DNA from: an uncultured Saprospiraceae bacterium
Lineage (GTDB): Bacteria > Bacteroidota > Bacteroidia > Chitinophagales > Saprospiraceae
DNA: 53,761 bases
Direction of reading: 5' to 3'
NCBI GenBank assembly: GCA_937941765.1
Contig: CALDGQ010000054.1
Location: 1-53,761 of the forward strand
Positions 34,128 to 42,914 of the stretch are shown here, one piece after another. Numbering within the stretch: the stretch's first letter is position 1; each line of letters begins with the position of its first letter. Under the pieces are notes generated by a model. The model was not told the DNA's origin. It saw only the letters and a program-made list of their open reading frames with translations, and made no database searches. Position numbers and translations under genes: made by a program.

Positions 34128-34943
34128 ATGAGGATTAACTCATATATAGCGACTGGAAATTCCTTCCCAGTTATTCTAGAAGATGATCAGCAGCAGTACT
34201 TTGTAAAGTTAAGGGCTGGTATGAGCGGCCAACAAGCAATGCTAAGCGAATGGATTGGTAATAAATTGGGAGCTCAAATAGGAATCAAAACACAAACGCC
34301 TAAGTGGATTGAACTAAATGAGGAGGTGAAATTTAAAGATGGAATTCATCTAGAAGTAAAAGAATTAGTCACTAAAAGTGTTGGTCTCAACATTGGGTTT
34401 ACTTACCTAGAAAAAGCACAAGATATTTCAAAAGTCGAATTAGCTCAGGTAGATAAGCAAACTTTAAATGAGATTTTCTTATTTGACCTCTTGATGATCA
34501 ATGTCGATCGCACTCCCAATAATATGAATTTGATGAAGGTTGATGAAGAGATCATTTCAGTCGATTACGAATCAAGCTTATTGGTTCAAGAATTAATTCA
34601 CAACAAAAGCTTACTAAGTGATCAACGTATTTTGCAATGCCTAAGAAATAATCCGCTATATGAAGATTTGAATGAAGAAATTACAGAAGCATTCATTCAG
34701 AAAATTAGAAAAATATCAATAGGTTCCATAACTTCAGAAATTCCAGCAAAACTATTAAATGAAAATACTCGTAATTTGATTGTTGAAAATTACGAATTTA
34801 GGAAAAAGCACAATTGGTTTTTGAATGACACCTTGAAAAAATTGAAAACACTCAAAACCGAAACAAAGGAGGAGTTGAAGCGAAAAAGGCAACAGAATCA
34901 AGCGGACTTTAAACGGAAGTTTGAGGAGAATCGTAATAAATAA
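34128..34943 (+). CDS. HipA-like kinase domain protein
   Basis: 271 residues, cytosolic. The pattern fits the stand-alone HipA_2-type kinase family: 'GNSFPVILEDDQQQYFVKLRAG' (nucleotide/Lys strand), 'MLSEWIGNKLGAQIGI', 'LFDLLMINVDRTPNNMNLM' (catalytic-loop equivalent with Asp and Asn) and 'IISVDYESSLL' (metal-binding Asp). A basic, probably helical tail (KRKRQQNQADFKRKFEE) ends it. HipA kinases phosphorylate proteins, notably glutamyl-tRNA synthetase in Escherichia coli. No HipB-like DNA-binding partner is nearby, so it is unlike a classical toxin-antitoxin pair. Confidence 0.8.
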   Translation: MRINSYIATGNSFPVILEDDQQQYFVKLRAGMSGQQAMLSEWIGNKLGAQIGIKTQTPKWIELNEEVKFKDGIHLEVKELVTKSVGLNIGFTYLEKAQDISKVELAQVDKQTLNEIFLFDLLMINVDRTPNNMNLMKVDEEIISVDYESSLLVQELIHNKSLLSDQRILQCLRNNPLYEDLNEEITEAFIQKIRKISIGSITSEIPAKLLNENTRNLIVENYEFRKKHNWFLNDTLKKLKTLKTETKEELKRKRQQNQADFKRKFEENRNK

Positions 34944-35061
34944 TATTTATATCAGTCTTGGTAATCGCTCGTTTCGTAGATTTATTTTCAAATAGAAGAT
35001 GGTTTCTATTAACTTAATTTTTAAATTCCTTGAAGCGTTAAAAATTAAAAAACTATAAATC

Positions 35062-35847
35062 ATGATCAAAACGATCAAAAGAGTCATTTTAAGTTCCTTA
35101 TCTATCTTGCTTATTACTTGTCTATTTTGGACACTGCTATTATTAAATCCAAAATGGTCATATGCACATGAAACTGAATTTGGATTAGTAACTGTTTATC
35201 ACAATCAACAATTGGATGCACAAACCAATGCGGTATTGAAAGATGTAGTTGCTCGTATCCAAAAGTCTGCATTGTATAACAATGATATTGCAATTCAACT
35301 TTGTTTAAACGATGATCCAATTTATCCGAGTCTTCATCCTCTAGCTGGACAACCGCTTGCATATGCATTTCTTAATAAAACAGTAATCAGAAATTGTAAT
35401 GTTAAGTTCAATGAAAATGTCGCTGAAACCCAATGGGCCGTAAATAATCATGAACTCCGAAAATTCAATTTGACTTGGTTGCTAGCTCATGAGTTTACCC
35501 ATAATTTACAAAATAATGCTGATTTTAGTTATGTTTTAAAAACCGCTACTGGAAAAATTAATTGGAAACTTGAAGGTCATGCAGACTATATAGGAAGAGG
35601 TTTTAAAAATGATGGAGCACTAAAATCGAAAATAGAAAACTTCTTGTTAGAAGAAAAAAAGGAACATACAGGACTTCCTGTTTTTGAACTTGAAGATGGG
35701 ACCAAGCAGATATTTTCTTACTACAAATATGCTTTGGTGATACAATATCTGTTGGAAGAGAAAAAATTAAGTTATAAAGAAGTTTGCGAATTAGAAACCG
35801 GTTTGGATCAGTTGTATATGGAGATGGTTGAATGGAGCAAAAACTAA
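35062..35847 (+). CDS. Membrane-anchored HExxH metallopeptidase-like protein
   Basis: 261 residues. An N-terminal membrane helix (about 8-30) is followed by an extracytoplasmic domain with His143-Glu144-Phe-Thr-His147 (LAHEFTHNLQ) and a downstream Glu171 (KLEGHADYIGRG) as third zinc ligand, a gluzincin-like arrangement. It probably cleaves proteins or peptides outside the cytosol. The start codon is 9 bases from no other gene; the next gene begins 9 bases after its stop and is a membrane protein that may be a partner. Confidence 0.75.
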   Translation: MIKTIKRVILSSLSILLITCLFWTLLLLNPKWSYAHETEFGLVTVYHNQQLDAQTNAVLKDVVARIQKSALYNNDIAIQLCLNDDPIYPSLHPLAGQPLAYAFLNKTVIRNCNVKFNENVAETQWAVNNHELRKFNLTWLLAHEFTHNLQNNADFSYVLKTATGKINWKLEGHADYIGRGFKNDGALKSKIENFLLEEKKEHTGLPVFELEDGTKQIFSYYKYALVIQYLLEEKKLSYKEVCELETGLDQLYMEMVEWSKN

Positions 35848-35856
35848 AATTTCAAA

Positions 35857-36438
35857 ATGAAAAATGACCAAATACTGGATGCTGACATTGCAAACCCACA
35901 AGGAAAACCATTTCACTTAATTTGGCTAACACTTCTTTTAATTGGGACCGGCGGTTTTATTGGAGCGACCACAAATTTGGTAAATGGAAATGTCAGTGAG
36001 CTTTACTTTCAACGAATCATGGGTTGGAATTTTCCAGGAATTTGGAAAGCAGCAATCCTACAAGGCATTTTTGAAGGATTCATTTATGGATTTATTTTCA
36101 GCATCATTTATACAATTGGATTTGCCATCATTACAAAACGAAAAGCAGACTGGAATTTTGTAAAAAGACAACTTACGAAAATGGTCAAGTTGATCTATTT
36201 ATGTTGGATAATTGGTGGTGTCATTGCCATATTTTTGTCAGTGGTATTTTCCGATGATTATCAGCGACTCATACGAGGTGTGCCTATAGAGTCGATACAA
36301 CGAATAAGATATGCATGGGTAGGAGGTTCCATTTGGGGAGCATTGATAGGTGGAATAATTTCCTTAATTTGGGGACTATTCAATACTTATCGTGATTGGA
36401 AAACTGAATTTAATAGTTTAAAAATTCCAAACTTATGA
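35857..36438 (+). CDS. Four-TM membrane protein, unknown
   Basis: 193 residues with about four hydrophobic helices: 'LIWLTLLLIGTGGFIGA', 'FIYGFIFSIIYTIGFAIIT', 'LIYLCWIIGGVIAIFLSVVF' and 'GSIWGALIGGIISLIWGLF'. No family recognised. Its start follows the peptidase gene by 9 bases and its stop overlaps the esterase start by 4 bases (ATGA), so the three form one operon. Confidence 0.7.
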   Translation: MKNDQILDADIANPQGKPFHLIWLTLLLIGTGGFIGATTNLVNGNVSELYFQRIMGWNFPGIWKAAILQGIFEGFIYGFIFSIIYTIGFAIITKRKADWNFVKRQLTKMVKLIYLCWIIGGVIAIFLSVVFSDDYQRLIRGVPIESIQRIRYAWVGGSIWGALIGGIISLIWGLFNTYRDWKTEFNSLKIPNL

Positions 36439-37598
36439 CCAAATTAACGCTCATAACAAAAACCATCAGCTGCTTATTTTTCTTGACAATATTTTCAAGT
36501 AGTGCTGTAGTCGCTCAAATGCAATTGGACAAAACATTAGTCTACGACGGTGAAACAAGGTCCTATACTGTTTACATTCCAGCGAGCTATCAAGGAACCT
36601 CAAACGTGCCTTTATTGTTTAATTTTCACGGAGGGAACGGTGATATTGCTTCACAACTCTATGTTTCTGACATGAGACCTTTAGCCGAAGCGGACGAATT
36701 TATATTGGTATATCCACAAGCACTTGGAGATCCAAATGATGGGAACTCTGCCAACTGGACCCATAAAGAGCCGACCACACATGATGATATTTTCTTTGTA
36801 GAGGCTATGATTGATGAATTGGCAACTGAATATATGATTGATCAAAATAGAGTGTACGGCTGTGGTTATTCTAATGGAGGTGAGTTTTGTTTTGATTTAG
36901 CTTGTCGACTAAGTCATCGCATTGCTGCTATTGGTGTTGTAGCGAGATCGATGTATATTGAAACTTTCAACACTTGTGCACCTACATATCCAATTGGAAT
37001 TGTGACCATTCATGGTACGGAAGATGAATACAACGGTTTGGTTTGGGGAGGTGTTACTTACTATATAAGTTTGGATGACACCAATGAATATTGGTCAAAT
37101 TATAACAATACAAATTCAGAAGCTGTGATTTTGGATGTTCCAAATACAAATACTTCAGATGGAAGTACGGTCGAGCATCACATTTGGGAGAATGGAGATG
37201 GTTGTGTTTCCGTTGAACATTTTAAAGTTATTAATGGTGGACACGACTGGCCAGGTACCTTTGGAAATATGGATATCGACGCATCTGTTGAAATTTGGAA
37301 TTATGTTTCTCAATATGATATCAATGGATTGATTGATTGTGATGGCACCTCTGTTCTGGAAAATATTGAATCCAATAACCGAATTACTATCTACCCAAAT
37401 CCTACAACCGATTTTCTAACAATTGACATGGATGGTAACACTCAACAATCAATTGAAGTTTATTCAATGGTAGGTAAACTTTTAATGTCAGAAAAAATTC
37501 ACTCGAATACGCAAACGATTGACGTATCTCATTTGTCCAGTAATATTTACTTTTTGAAAATTGGTGGTGATGTTTTGAAATTTGTAAAAGGAATCTGA
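36435..37598 (+). CDS. CE1-like/PHB depolymerase-type esterase with T9SS domain
   Basis: 387 residues. A signal peptide ends near 'SSAVVAQ' and an alpha/beta-hydrolase domain follows: 'LLFNFHGGNGDIAS' (oxyanion region), G-Y-S-N-G-G with the nucleophilic Ser ('VYGCGYSNGGEFC'), 'VTIHGTEDEYNG' (Asp/Glu acid region) and 'VINGGHDWPGT' (catalytic His). This matches the polyhydroxybutyrate depolymerase/LpqC and feruloyl-esterase group. The C-terminal ~75 residues ('ITIYPNPTTDFLTI' to 'NIYFLKIGGDVLKF') are a T9SS sorting domain, so the enzyme is secreted or cell-surface. The exact ester substrate is unknown. Confidence 0.9.
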   Translation: MTKLTLITKTISCLFFLTIFSSSAVVAQMQLDKTLVYDGETRSYTVYIPASYQGTSNVPLLFNFHGGNGDIASQLYVSDMRPLAEADEFILVYPQALGDPNDGNSANWTHKEPTTHDDIFFVEAMIDELATEYMIDQNRVYGCGYSNGGEFCFDLACRLSHRIAAIGVVARSMYIETFNTCAPTYPIGIVTIHGTEDEYNGLVWGGVTYYISLDDTNEYWSNYNNTNSEAVILDVPNTNTSDGSTVEHHIWENGDGCVSVEHFKVINGGHDWPGTFGNMDIDASVEIWNYVSQYDINGLIDCDGTSVLENIESNNRITIYPNPTTDFLTIDMDGNTQQSIEVYSMVGKLLMSEKIHSNTQTIDVSHLSSNIYFLKIGGDVLKFVKGI

Positions 37599-37613
37599 TA
37601 GTATTTACAAATT
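37579..37613. terminator. Shared bidirectional terminator at convergent gene ends
   Basis: AATTTGTAAA (37579-37588) is the exact reverse complement of TTTACAAATT (37604-37613). The arms belong to the last codons of the esterase gene and of the facing membrane gene; both stop codons lie in or beside the hairpin. It probably terminates both transcripts. Confidence 0.6.
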
Positions 37614-38093
37614 AGCGTCTAAAATATCATCCTCAATAATAGAAGAATTTCTTTCTAGATCACTTGGTGTAAGTGGTGTTAGAAATAGGAGAACAGCAGG
37701 AACGAAAAGGTAGTTGAAATAGATTAATGCTGTTTTTACTGGGTTTGGAGCATAGACTCTTGATAAGTTTCCAAGTATCAGATAAGTCAGTCCAGCTATT
37801 AAAGCTAGTAAAGTAACAACATAGCTACTCCAAATTATTACTTTAATTGCAGTAACATTTTTGCCACTTTTAGTTAAATATTTGGTTAAAAAAATCATCA
37901 ATACAAAAAATGGGGAAGTCAAAATGAAAGCGGCAAATGTCCAAATAAAAACGCTCCATAGTATAGCTAGAATAGGTCCCGTATTAAAAAATAAAAGGAT
38001 CAAAAAGTTATAAAACATAATGACAAAAATTGATTTCCACCAAACTTTGAAAATAAATAGAAATTGTTGTTTTTTATAAAATGGTAAATTCAT
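37605..38093 (-). CDS. Four-TM membrane protein, unknown
   Basis: 162 residues with four predicted membrane helices ('IFVIMFYNFLILLFF', 'AILWSVFIWTFAAFILTSPFFVLMIF', 'IIWSSYVVTLLALIAGLTYLIL' and 'LIYFNYLFVPAVLLFL') and a short acidic tail. No family recognised. It converges with the esterase gene and shares a palindrome with its end. Confidence 0.65.
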   Translation of the reverse strand: MNLPFYKKQQFLFIFKVWWKSIFVIMFYNFLILLFFNTGPILAILWSVFIWTFAAFILTSPFFVLMIFLTKYLTKSGKNVTAIKVIIWSSYVVTLLALIAGLTYLILGNLSRVYAPNPVKTALIYFNYLFVPAVLLFLTPLTPSDLERNSSIIEDDILDANL

Positions 38094-38230
38094 GAAAGTG
38101 TAATTTGCTACACCGAATATAATGATTTAGGTAGAATTTATAACATTAATTTTACTAAAAAAAGCGCAACATTTAATTAGTTAAAGTGTTTAATAAAAAA
38201 AGTGATACATTATTAAGAACACTAACACCA

Positions 38231-38941
38231 ATGGACATATACGACGAACAATATGTAGCCAATCTATTTAACCGAATGTCCAAATCCTATGGAACCGCCA
38301 ATTATATATCTTCATTTGGCTTTACAGAAAGATGGAGAAGACAATGTGTTCAAGAAATTAATTGGAAAACGGAAATGGAAAACGGATATGATTTAATGTC
38401 TGGAATGGGAGAGTGTTGGAGTTTAATCAATAAGGCAGCGCAACATTCGCATCAACTCAATGGCGTTGATATTTCTCCAGAAATGAATAAAGTTGCAAGC
38501 GCAAAAGCTAACCAATTTCCGTCGATTCCCATTCAAGTGTTAGAACAAAATGTATTACAAAATTCAATTCCGTCCAACTCAGCAGACTATATACTTTCAG
38601 CATTTGGATTGAAAACCTTCTCAGATAAACAATTACAACAATTAGCTTCCCAAATCAGTCGATTGCTGAAATCAAACGGACAATTTTCATTTATAGAAAT
38701 TTCCAAACCTACCAATAAGTTATTGCTACTTCCATACATGTTCTATTTAAAATTCTTGATACCTTTAATAGGCAAGCTGTTTATGGGAAATTCTTCTGAC
38801 TACAGTATGTTAGGAATTTACTGCGAAAACTTTAAAGATTGCGCTAGTTTTAAAAATTATTTAGAAGAGGAAGGATTAGAAGTGGTGTTTAAGAAATATT
38901 TTTTTGGGTGTGCGACTGGTGTGGTGGGGCGAAAAAAATGA
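38231..38941 (+). CDS. UbiE-like SAM methyltransferase
   Basis: The ATG at 38231 (MDIYDEQYVANLFNRMSKSYG) gives 236 residues and matches the usual start of UbiE/MenG-like proteins; a GTG at 38186 would add fifteen residues. 'FNRMSKSYGTANYI' is the family entry motif. The SAM site is atypical: 'GYDLMSGMGECWSLI' in place of D-x-G-x-G-T-G, then 'LNGVDISPEMNKVA', 'SADYILSAFGLKTF' and 'FIEISKP'. The variant motif I (M-S-G-M-G-E) suggests a distinct substrate rather than standard quinone methylation. It could be a small-molecule methyltransferase. Confidence 0.75.
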   Translation: MDIYDEQYVANLFNRMSKSYGTANYISSFGFTERWRRQCVQEINWKTEMENGYDLMSGMGECWSLINKAAQHSHQLNGVDISPEMNKVASAKANQFPSIPIQVLEQNVLQNSIPSNSADYILSAFGLKTFSDKQLQQLASQISRLLKSNGQFSFIEISKPTNKLLLLPYMFYLKFLIPLIGKLFMGNSSDYSMLGIYCENFKDCASFKNYLEEEGLEVVFKKYFFGCATGVVGRKK

Positions 38942-38958
38942 TATGCTGAGAATAATAA

Positions 38959-39519
38959 ATGAAGCTCATCAAATTAAATAATAACTGCGAATTAAGTTCA
39001 AAAGATGTTAGATTCTTTGGTGGGCATTACTCCTTTTTCGAAAAAGTTAAAATGGATGGAATAGGTTCACCAAGAATCATTTACGATTCAGGAATTGAAG
39101 CGTTCGACCAAATAAAAAGAGATGTTGCAGGTGAAACAAGTTTCGTAAACTTTGAACTATTAAAAAATGGTTTGCTATTAAGATTAAATGTTAACCAAAG
39201 ATTGGCATGCATTGGATTACGATTGATTGATATCAAAGAAATAAACTTGTTCGGATACCGTTTAGAAATTGATGTTAGATATAGTGCGGATGCTCGTGTG
39301 GTTCATTATGGGGAACTAGAAATTATCACAACCAATGGAAATTTGAAATTTACCATTCTCGTCAATGCATTCGAAAGCATATTAAACTACTTCATAAAAA
39401 AAGGACTAACTGAAAAATTTAGCTTTTTAGAAATGAGCAAACCACCAGAAAAAGATTATTGGTATTTAGTAGCTTTAATTGATAAGTTGATTGAATCGGG
39501 TGGGGATGGGTTTGAATAA
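38959..39519 (+). CDS. Uncharacterised cytosolic protein
   Basis: 186 residues with mixed beta/alpha content, for example 'NGLLLRLNVNQRLACIGLRLIDIKEINLFGYRLEI' and 'GELEIITTNGNLKFTILVNAFESILNYFI'. No catalytic motif or known family recognised. It starts 17 bases after the methyltransferase stop and is probably co-transcribed with it. It converges with the RamB-like gene. Confidence 0.6.
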   Translation: MKLIKLNNNCELSSKDVRFFGGHYSFFEKVKMDGIGSPRIIYDSGIEAFDQIKRDVAGETSFVNFELLKNGLLLRLNVNQRLACIGLRLIDIKEINLFGYRLEIDVRYSADARVVHYGELEIITTNGNLKFTILVNAFESILNYFIKKGLTEKFSFLEMSKPPEKDYWYLVALIDKLIESGGDGFE

Positions 39520-39543
39520 AAATAAAAGGTCATTCAAATCCCC
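39511..39543. terminator. Stop-codon-spanning hairpin at convergent gene ends
   Basis: GG-TTTGAAT (39509-39517) pairs with ATTCAAA-TCC (39532-39541), a 7-bp perfect core with flanking G/C pairs. It covers the end of the gene at 38959 and the end of the facing regulator. Likely bidirectional. Confidence 0.45.
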
Positions 39544-41015
39544 CGCAAAGCCCCCAAAACAGTCTGCCCCAAAGCCGCCTCCTCAATTACAATAGGAGAA
39601 ACCACCCGCGCTTCACAATCACTAATCCCACAACGTTCACACGTAGTATGCACTTCTCTGATCTTTAACTTAGGATCACTCAAAAAATGAAAAATACTTT
39701 TTAACGATGGATTTACCAACAAACCAAGCGTAACACTGGAGCCATTATCAGGGTTTAGAAAACCGGGGGTAGCTAATGTTAGACAAAGGTATTCCTTATC
39801 CGAATTCCAATACTTAGAAATTTGAGCATCTGCAAGAATAGGAGTTTCTGATTTAGAAGCCTTAACAAAACGCAATTCTTTGATGGTAGTGATCGAGACC
39901 CAACGATTGCAATAATGTTCGTTTAACTCATTGTTATACGGACTATGTAATTGTGAAAGGTGTAAATCTTTTTTCATACTAAAAGACTGTAAATTTTCAT
40001 TACCGGTCATGCGGATAAAAAATAAATCTTCCAAGCCAAAATAATGAGGTAAAACATTGGTCAATCGCTGCATCAGTGTTTCAGCTGTAACATTATATTT
40101 ACTTAGCAAGTCTAAAAACATTTGAGGTTGCCAGCTATTTTCTCTTGCCAACAATCTAAAATCATCGGCTAAAGTTTCACCGTCCATCATCAAAGCCGCT
40201 GCAAAATGAGACGCTTTATAGTTGTTTAATAATATTTCAAAAGAACTGATTTCTGCAATAGTTGTTTCATAAGGTCGTTCCTCTAAATTTAAATATTGAA
40301 ATCCTAATTCTCTAGCCAAGAGAAAACATTGTTGAGCATCAGACAATCCTTGTTGAATATAAAGCACTTTTGTTGCTGGCTTATAATAAGAACGGATATG
40401 TTTGATTGCATCATTTTTACTCAACTCATCGAAATTAATTTTGATACCCTTAATTTCTAATAAAAGTTCTTCCAAAAAATCAGGCGTAAAAGCATGCTTC
40501 TTCTTTATCGAGAATTCCTTTTTAAAACGATCAACCGCATCTTCCAATTCCGGAAAATGATTGTTATGCATAGCTTGATAAGATCGCAAAGCTTCTAGAT
40601 AAAATTGTTTTTCATCAATTTGATAGTTGCGAGCAATTTTAAACATTGTAGAAATGAAAGCATTGACTTTAACTGGCGTTTGTGTAAATAATTCTAAAAG
40701 TTTCTCCAGACTAATTCCAAATTCGTCCAACGGAAACATTCTAAAAAACTTAGAAGACAGCAAATCTATAATAGGTTGTAGCTTTTTGGAGGCATTCGTC
40801 GCTACCATATAATTATAGTCAACATCCAAAGCTTCTGCTAATTTGGTGATCTTAGTTGGCTTAGGATAGCGTTTCCCCTTTTCAATATCATTCAAATAGG
40901 AGGTAGATAACCCGGTTCGATTGGCCAATTCCTGATAGGAAAAATTCTTTTGTTGCCTCAAATGTCTAACCTTGAAACCTAAGATGAGCCTTATTATTTT
41001 TTCGTTATCCAGCAT
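39534..41015 (-). CDS. XRE-family RamB/ScfR-like regulator of acetate or short-chain fatty-acid use
   Basis: 493 residues. An N-terminal XRE helix-turn-helix (about 11-66) contains 'VRHLRQQKNFSYQELANRTGLSTSYLNDIEKGKR'-type order with 'KITKLAEALDVDYNYM'. The middle resembles the IrrE-like domain with 'LLARELGFQYLNLEERPYET' and 'FAAALMMDGE'. The C-terminal ~80 residues have a Cys cluster, 'CERCGISDCEARVV'. This architecture is that of ScfR/RamB/PrpC-type regulators, which respond to acyl-CoA or acetate status and control glyoxylate-cycle and acetate genes, for example RamB acting on aceA and aceB in Corynebacterium. It is divergent from malate synthase, which fits. Confidence 0.88.
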   Translation of the reverse strand: MLDNEKIIRLILGFKVRHLRQQKNFSYQELANRTGLSTSYLNDIEKGKRYPKPTKITKLAEALDVDYNYMVATNASKKLQPIIDLLSSKFFRMFPLDEFGISLEKLLELFTQTPVKVNAFISTMFKIARNYQIDEKQFYLEALRSYQAMHNNHFPELEDAVDRFKKEFSIKKKHAFTPDFLEELLLEIKGIKINFDELSKNDAIKHIRSYYKPATKVLYIQQGLSDAQQCFLLARELGFQYLNLEERPYETTIAEISSFEILLNNYKASHFAAALMMDGETLADDFRLLARENSWQPQMFLDLLSKYNVTAETLMQRLTNVLPHYFGLEDLFFIRMTGNENLQSFSMKKDLHLSQLHSPYNNELNEHYCNRWVSITTIKELRFVKASKSETPILADAQISKYWNSDKEYLCLTLATPGFLNPDNGSSVTLGLLVNPSLKSIFHFLSDPKLKIREVHTTCERCGISDCEARVVSPIVIEEAALGQTVLGALRGI

Positions 41016-41074
41016 TTCTAATGTGTTTTACTAATACAAATGTAAAAATTTAACACAAAAAAAGAAATTTTACC

Positions 41075-41097
41075 TAATAGCGGATATTCCGCTATTA
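41075..41097. promoter_or_regulatory. Perfect palindromic operator candidate in the regulator/aceB intergenic region
   Basis: TAATAGCGGA and TCCGCTATTA are perfect 10-bp arms around TAT, between the divergent regulator and malate synthase genes. About 25 bases away TGTAAAAATTTAACA (41041-41055) is a second, imperfect palindrome. Either could be the site of the RamB-like regulator. The perfect one lies 52 bases upstream of the aceB start. Confidence 0.6.
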
Positions 41098-41148
41098 AAA
41101 TAAAATCCTTATATTGCATCATATTTTTAATTCTACCGTTAAAATTTT

Positions 41149-42765
41149 ATGGAAAAGAACGTATCAGACAAGATAACCTTCCCAAATGTTGAAGAAATGA
41201 CCATCAAAGGTCATTTTAAGGAAGGTTATGAAACCATTCTTACCGCTGAGGCATTGGAATTTTTAAAAGCATTGCACCGTAAGTTCGATGCACAAAGAAA
41301 AAATTTACTGCAATTAAGGATTGAAAGACAGGAAGAGATAGATAATGGTGTGATGCCTGATTTTTTACCATCCACTAAATCGGTGCGAGAAGGTGATTGG
41401 CAAGTAGCTCCTTTACCACCTGACTTATTGGATCGACGTGTAGAAATTACGGGTCCTGTAGACAGAAAGATGGTGATTAACGCTTTGAATTCTGGTGCTA
41501 AAATGTTCATGGCAGATTTTGAAGACAGCAATACTCCAAATTGGAATAACAATATCCAAGGGCAGATTAATTTGCGTGATGCCAACAATCGAACCATCGA
41601 TTATACCAATCCAAAAAATGGAAAATATTATCAGTTGAAAGAACAAACGGCTACTTTATTAGTTCGTCCTAGAGGCTGGCATTTAAATGAAAAACATATT
41701 TTAGTTGGTGGCGAACCCATGAGTGGTGGATTTGCGGATTTTGGATTGTACTTTTTCCACAACGCTAAAACATTGTTATCTAAAGGAAGTGGGCCTTATT
41801 TTTATTTGCCCAAATTGGAAAGTCATTTAGAAGCTCGATTGTGGAATGAAGTGTTTGTTTTTGCTCAAAACTATTTAGATATTCCTCAAAAGACGATAAA
41901 AGCAACCGTTTTAATTGAAACGATATTAGCCAGTTTTGAGTTAAATGAAATCTTGTATGAATTACGGGATCACTCTGCTGGATTAAATTGTGGAAGATGG
42001 GATTACATTTTTTCTTACATAAAAAAGTTCAAAAATTTACCAGGATTCGTAATGCCAGATCGTTCGAAGATCGGGATGAAAACTCATTTTATGAGTGCCT
42101 ATTCTCAATTGGTGATTCAAACTTGTCATAAACGTGGTGTGCACGCAATGGGTGGTATGGCTGCGCAAATTCCGATTAAAAATGACCCAACAGCTAATCA
42201 AAAAGCAATCGAGAAAGTCAGAAATGATAAACTAACGGAAGTGAAAAATGGTCATGATGGAACATGGGTAGCACATCCTGGTTTAGTTGAAGTAGCGATG
42301 GCTGTTTTTGACGAGCACATGCCTGAGAAAAATCAAATTTCAAATAAAAGAGAAGACTTCAAAGCAACTGCTTCAGATTTAGTGAAGCCACCAGTTGGAA
42401 CGATTACAGAAGCAGGACTTCGAAAAAATATTAATGTCGGAATTTTGTATATCGAAAGTTGGTTGAGAGGAAATGGTGCCGCAGCGATTTATCATTTAAT
42501 GGAAGATGCTGCTACAGCCGAAATTTCCAGAACTCAAATTTGGCAATGGATTCACAATGATGCAAAATTGGACGATGGAAGAAGTATCACTTATGAATTG
42601 TACCAAGAATTATTGCCAGAAGAGTTGGACAAAATGAGAGCTTACGTTGGAGACGAAAATTATGAAAATGGAAAATTTACAGAAGCAACTTCACTTTTTG
42701 ATCGCTTGATAAAAGAGAAAGAGTTTATTGAATTCCTGACTTTACCAGCATACGAATTAATATAA
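41149..42765 (+). CDS. aceB: Malate synthase (A-type), first paralogue
   Basis: 538 residues, full length for the ~530-residue malate synthase A class. Diagnostic stretches: 'LLDRRVEITGPVDRKMVINALNSGAKMFMADFEDS', 'LLVRPRGWHL' (substrate-contacting Arg), 'DHSAGLNCGRWDYIFSYIKKF', 'GGMAAQIPIKND' and 'GAAAIYHLMEDAATAEISRTQIWQW' (catalytic Asp). It condenses glyoxylate and acetyl-CoA to malate. It follows the regulator's palindrome and is followed by isocitrate lyase at 42915, so it forms the glyoxylate-bypass transcription unit. Confidence 0.97.
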   Translation: MEKNVSDKITFPNVEEMTIKGHFKEGYETILTAEALEFLKALHRKFDAQRKNLLQLRIERQEEIDNGVMPDFLPSTKSVREGDWQVAPLPPDLLDRRVEITGPVDRKMVINALNSGAKMFMADFEDSNTPNWNNNIQGQINLRDANNRTIDYTNPKNGKYYQLKEQTATLLVRPRGWHLNEKHILVGGEPMSGGFADFGLYFFHNAKTLLSKGSGPYFYLPKLESHLEARLWNEVFVFAQNYLDIPQKTIKATVLIETILASFELNEILYELRDHSAGLNCGRWDYIFSYIKKFKNLPGFVMPDRSKIGMKTHFMSAYSQLVIQTCHKRGVHAMGGMAAQIPIKNDPTANQKAIEKVRNDKLTEVKNGHDGTWVAHPGLVEVAMAVFDEHMPEKNQISNKREDFKATASDLVKPPVGTITEAGLRKNINVGILYIESWLRGNGAAAIYHLMEDAATAEISRTQIWQWIHNDAKLDDGRSITYELYQELLPEELDKMRAYVGDENYENGKFTEATSLFDRLIKEKEFIEFLTLPAYELI

Positions 42766-42796
42766 CAACACCCTCCCAGTTTTAATAAGTAACGTT

Positions 42797-42822
42797 CATG
42801 TCTTAACCCCAATTGAGACATG
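42797..42822 (+). promoter_or_regulatory. Hairpin between aceB and aceA
   Basis: CATGTCT pairs with AGACATG around a 12-base loop, in the 149-base gap between aceB and aceA. It could attenuate transcription or stabilise the aceB mRNA. There is no T-tract. Confidence 0.4.
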
Positions 42823-42914
42823 CGTGTTTAAATTTAATCTTTGAACAAAAGATTACACTCAAAACATCCCTAAATTTTTTGATTGTATTACCTAACTTCA
42901 ACTATACTTTTATT

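Noticed and set aside
34128..34943. HipBA toxin-antitoxin module
   Set aside because: No DNA-binding antitoxin gene adjacent.
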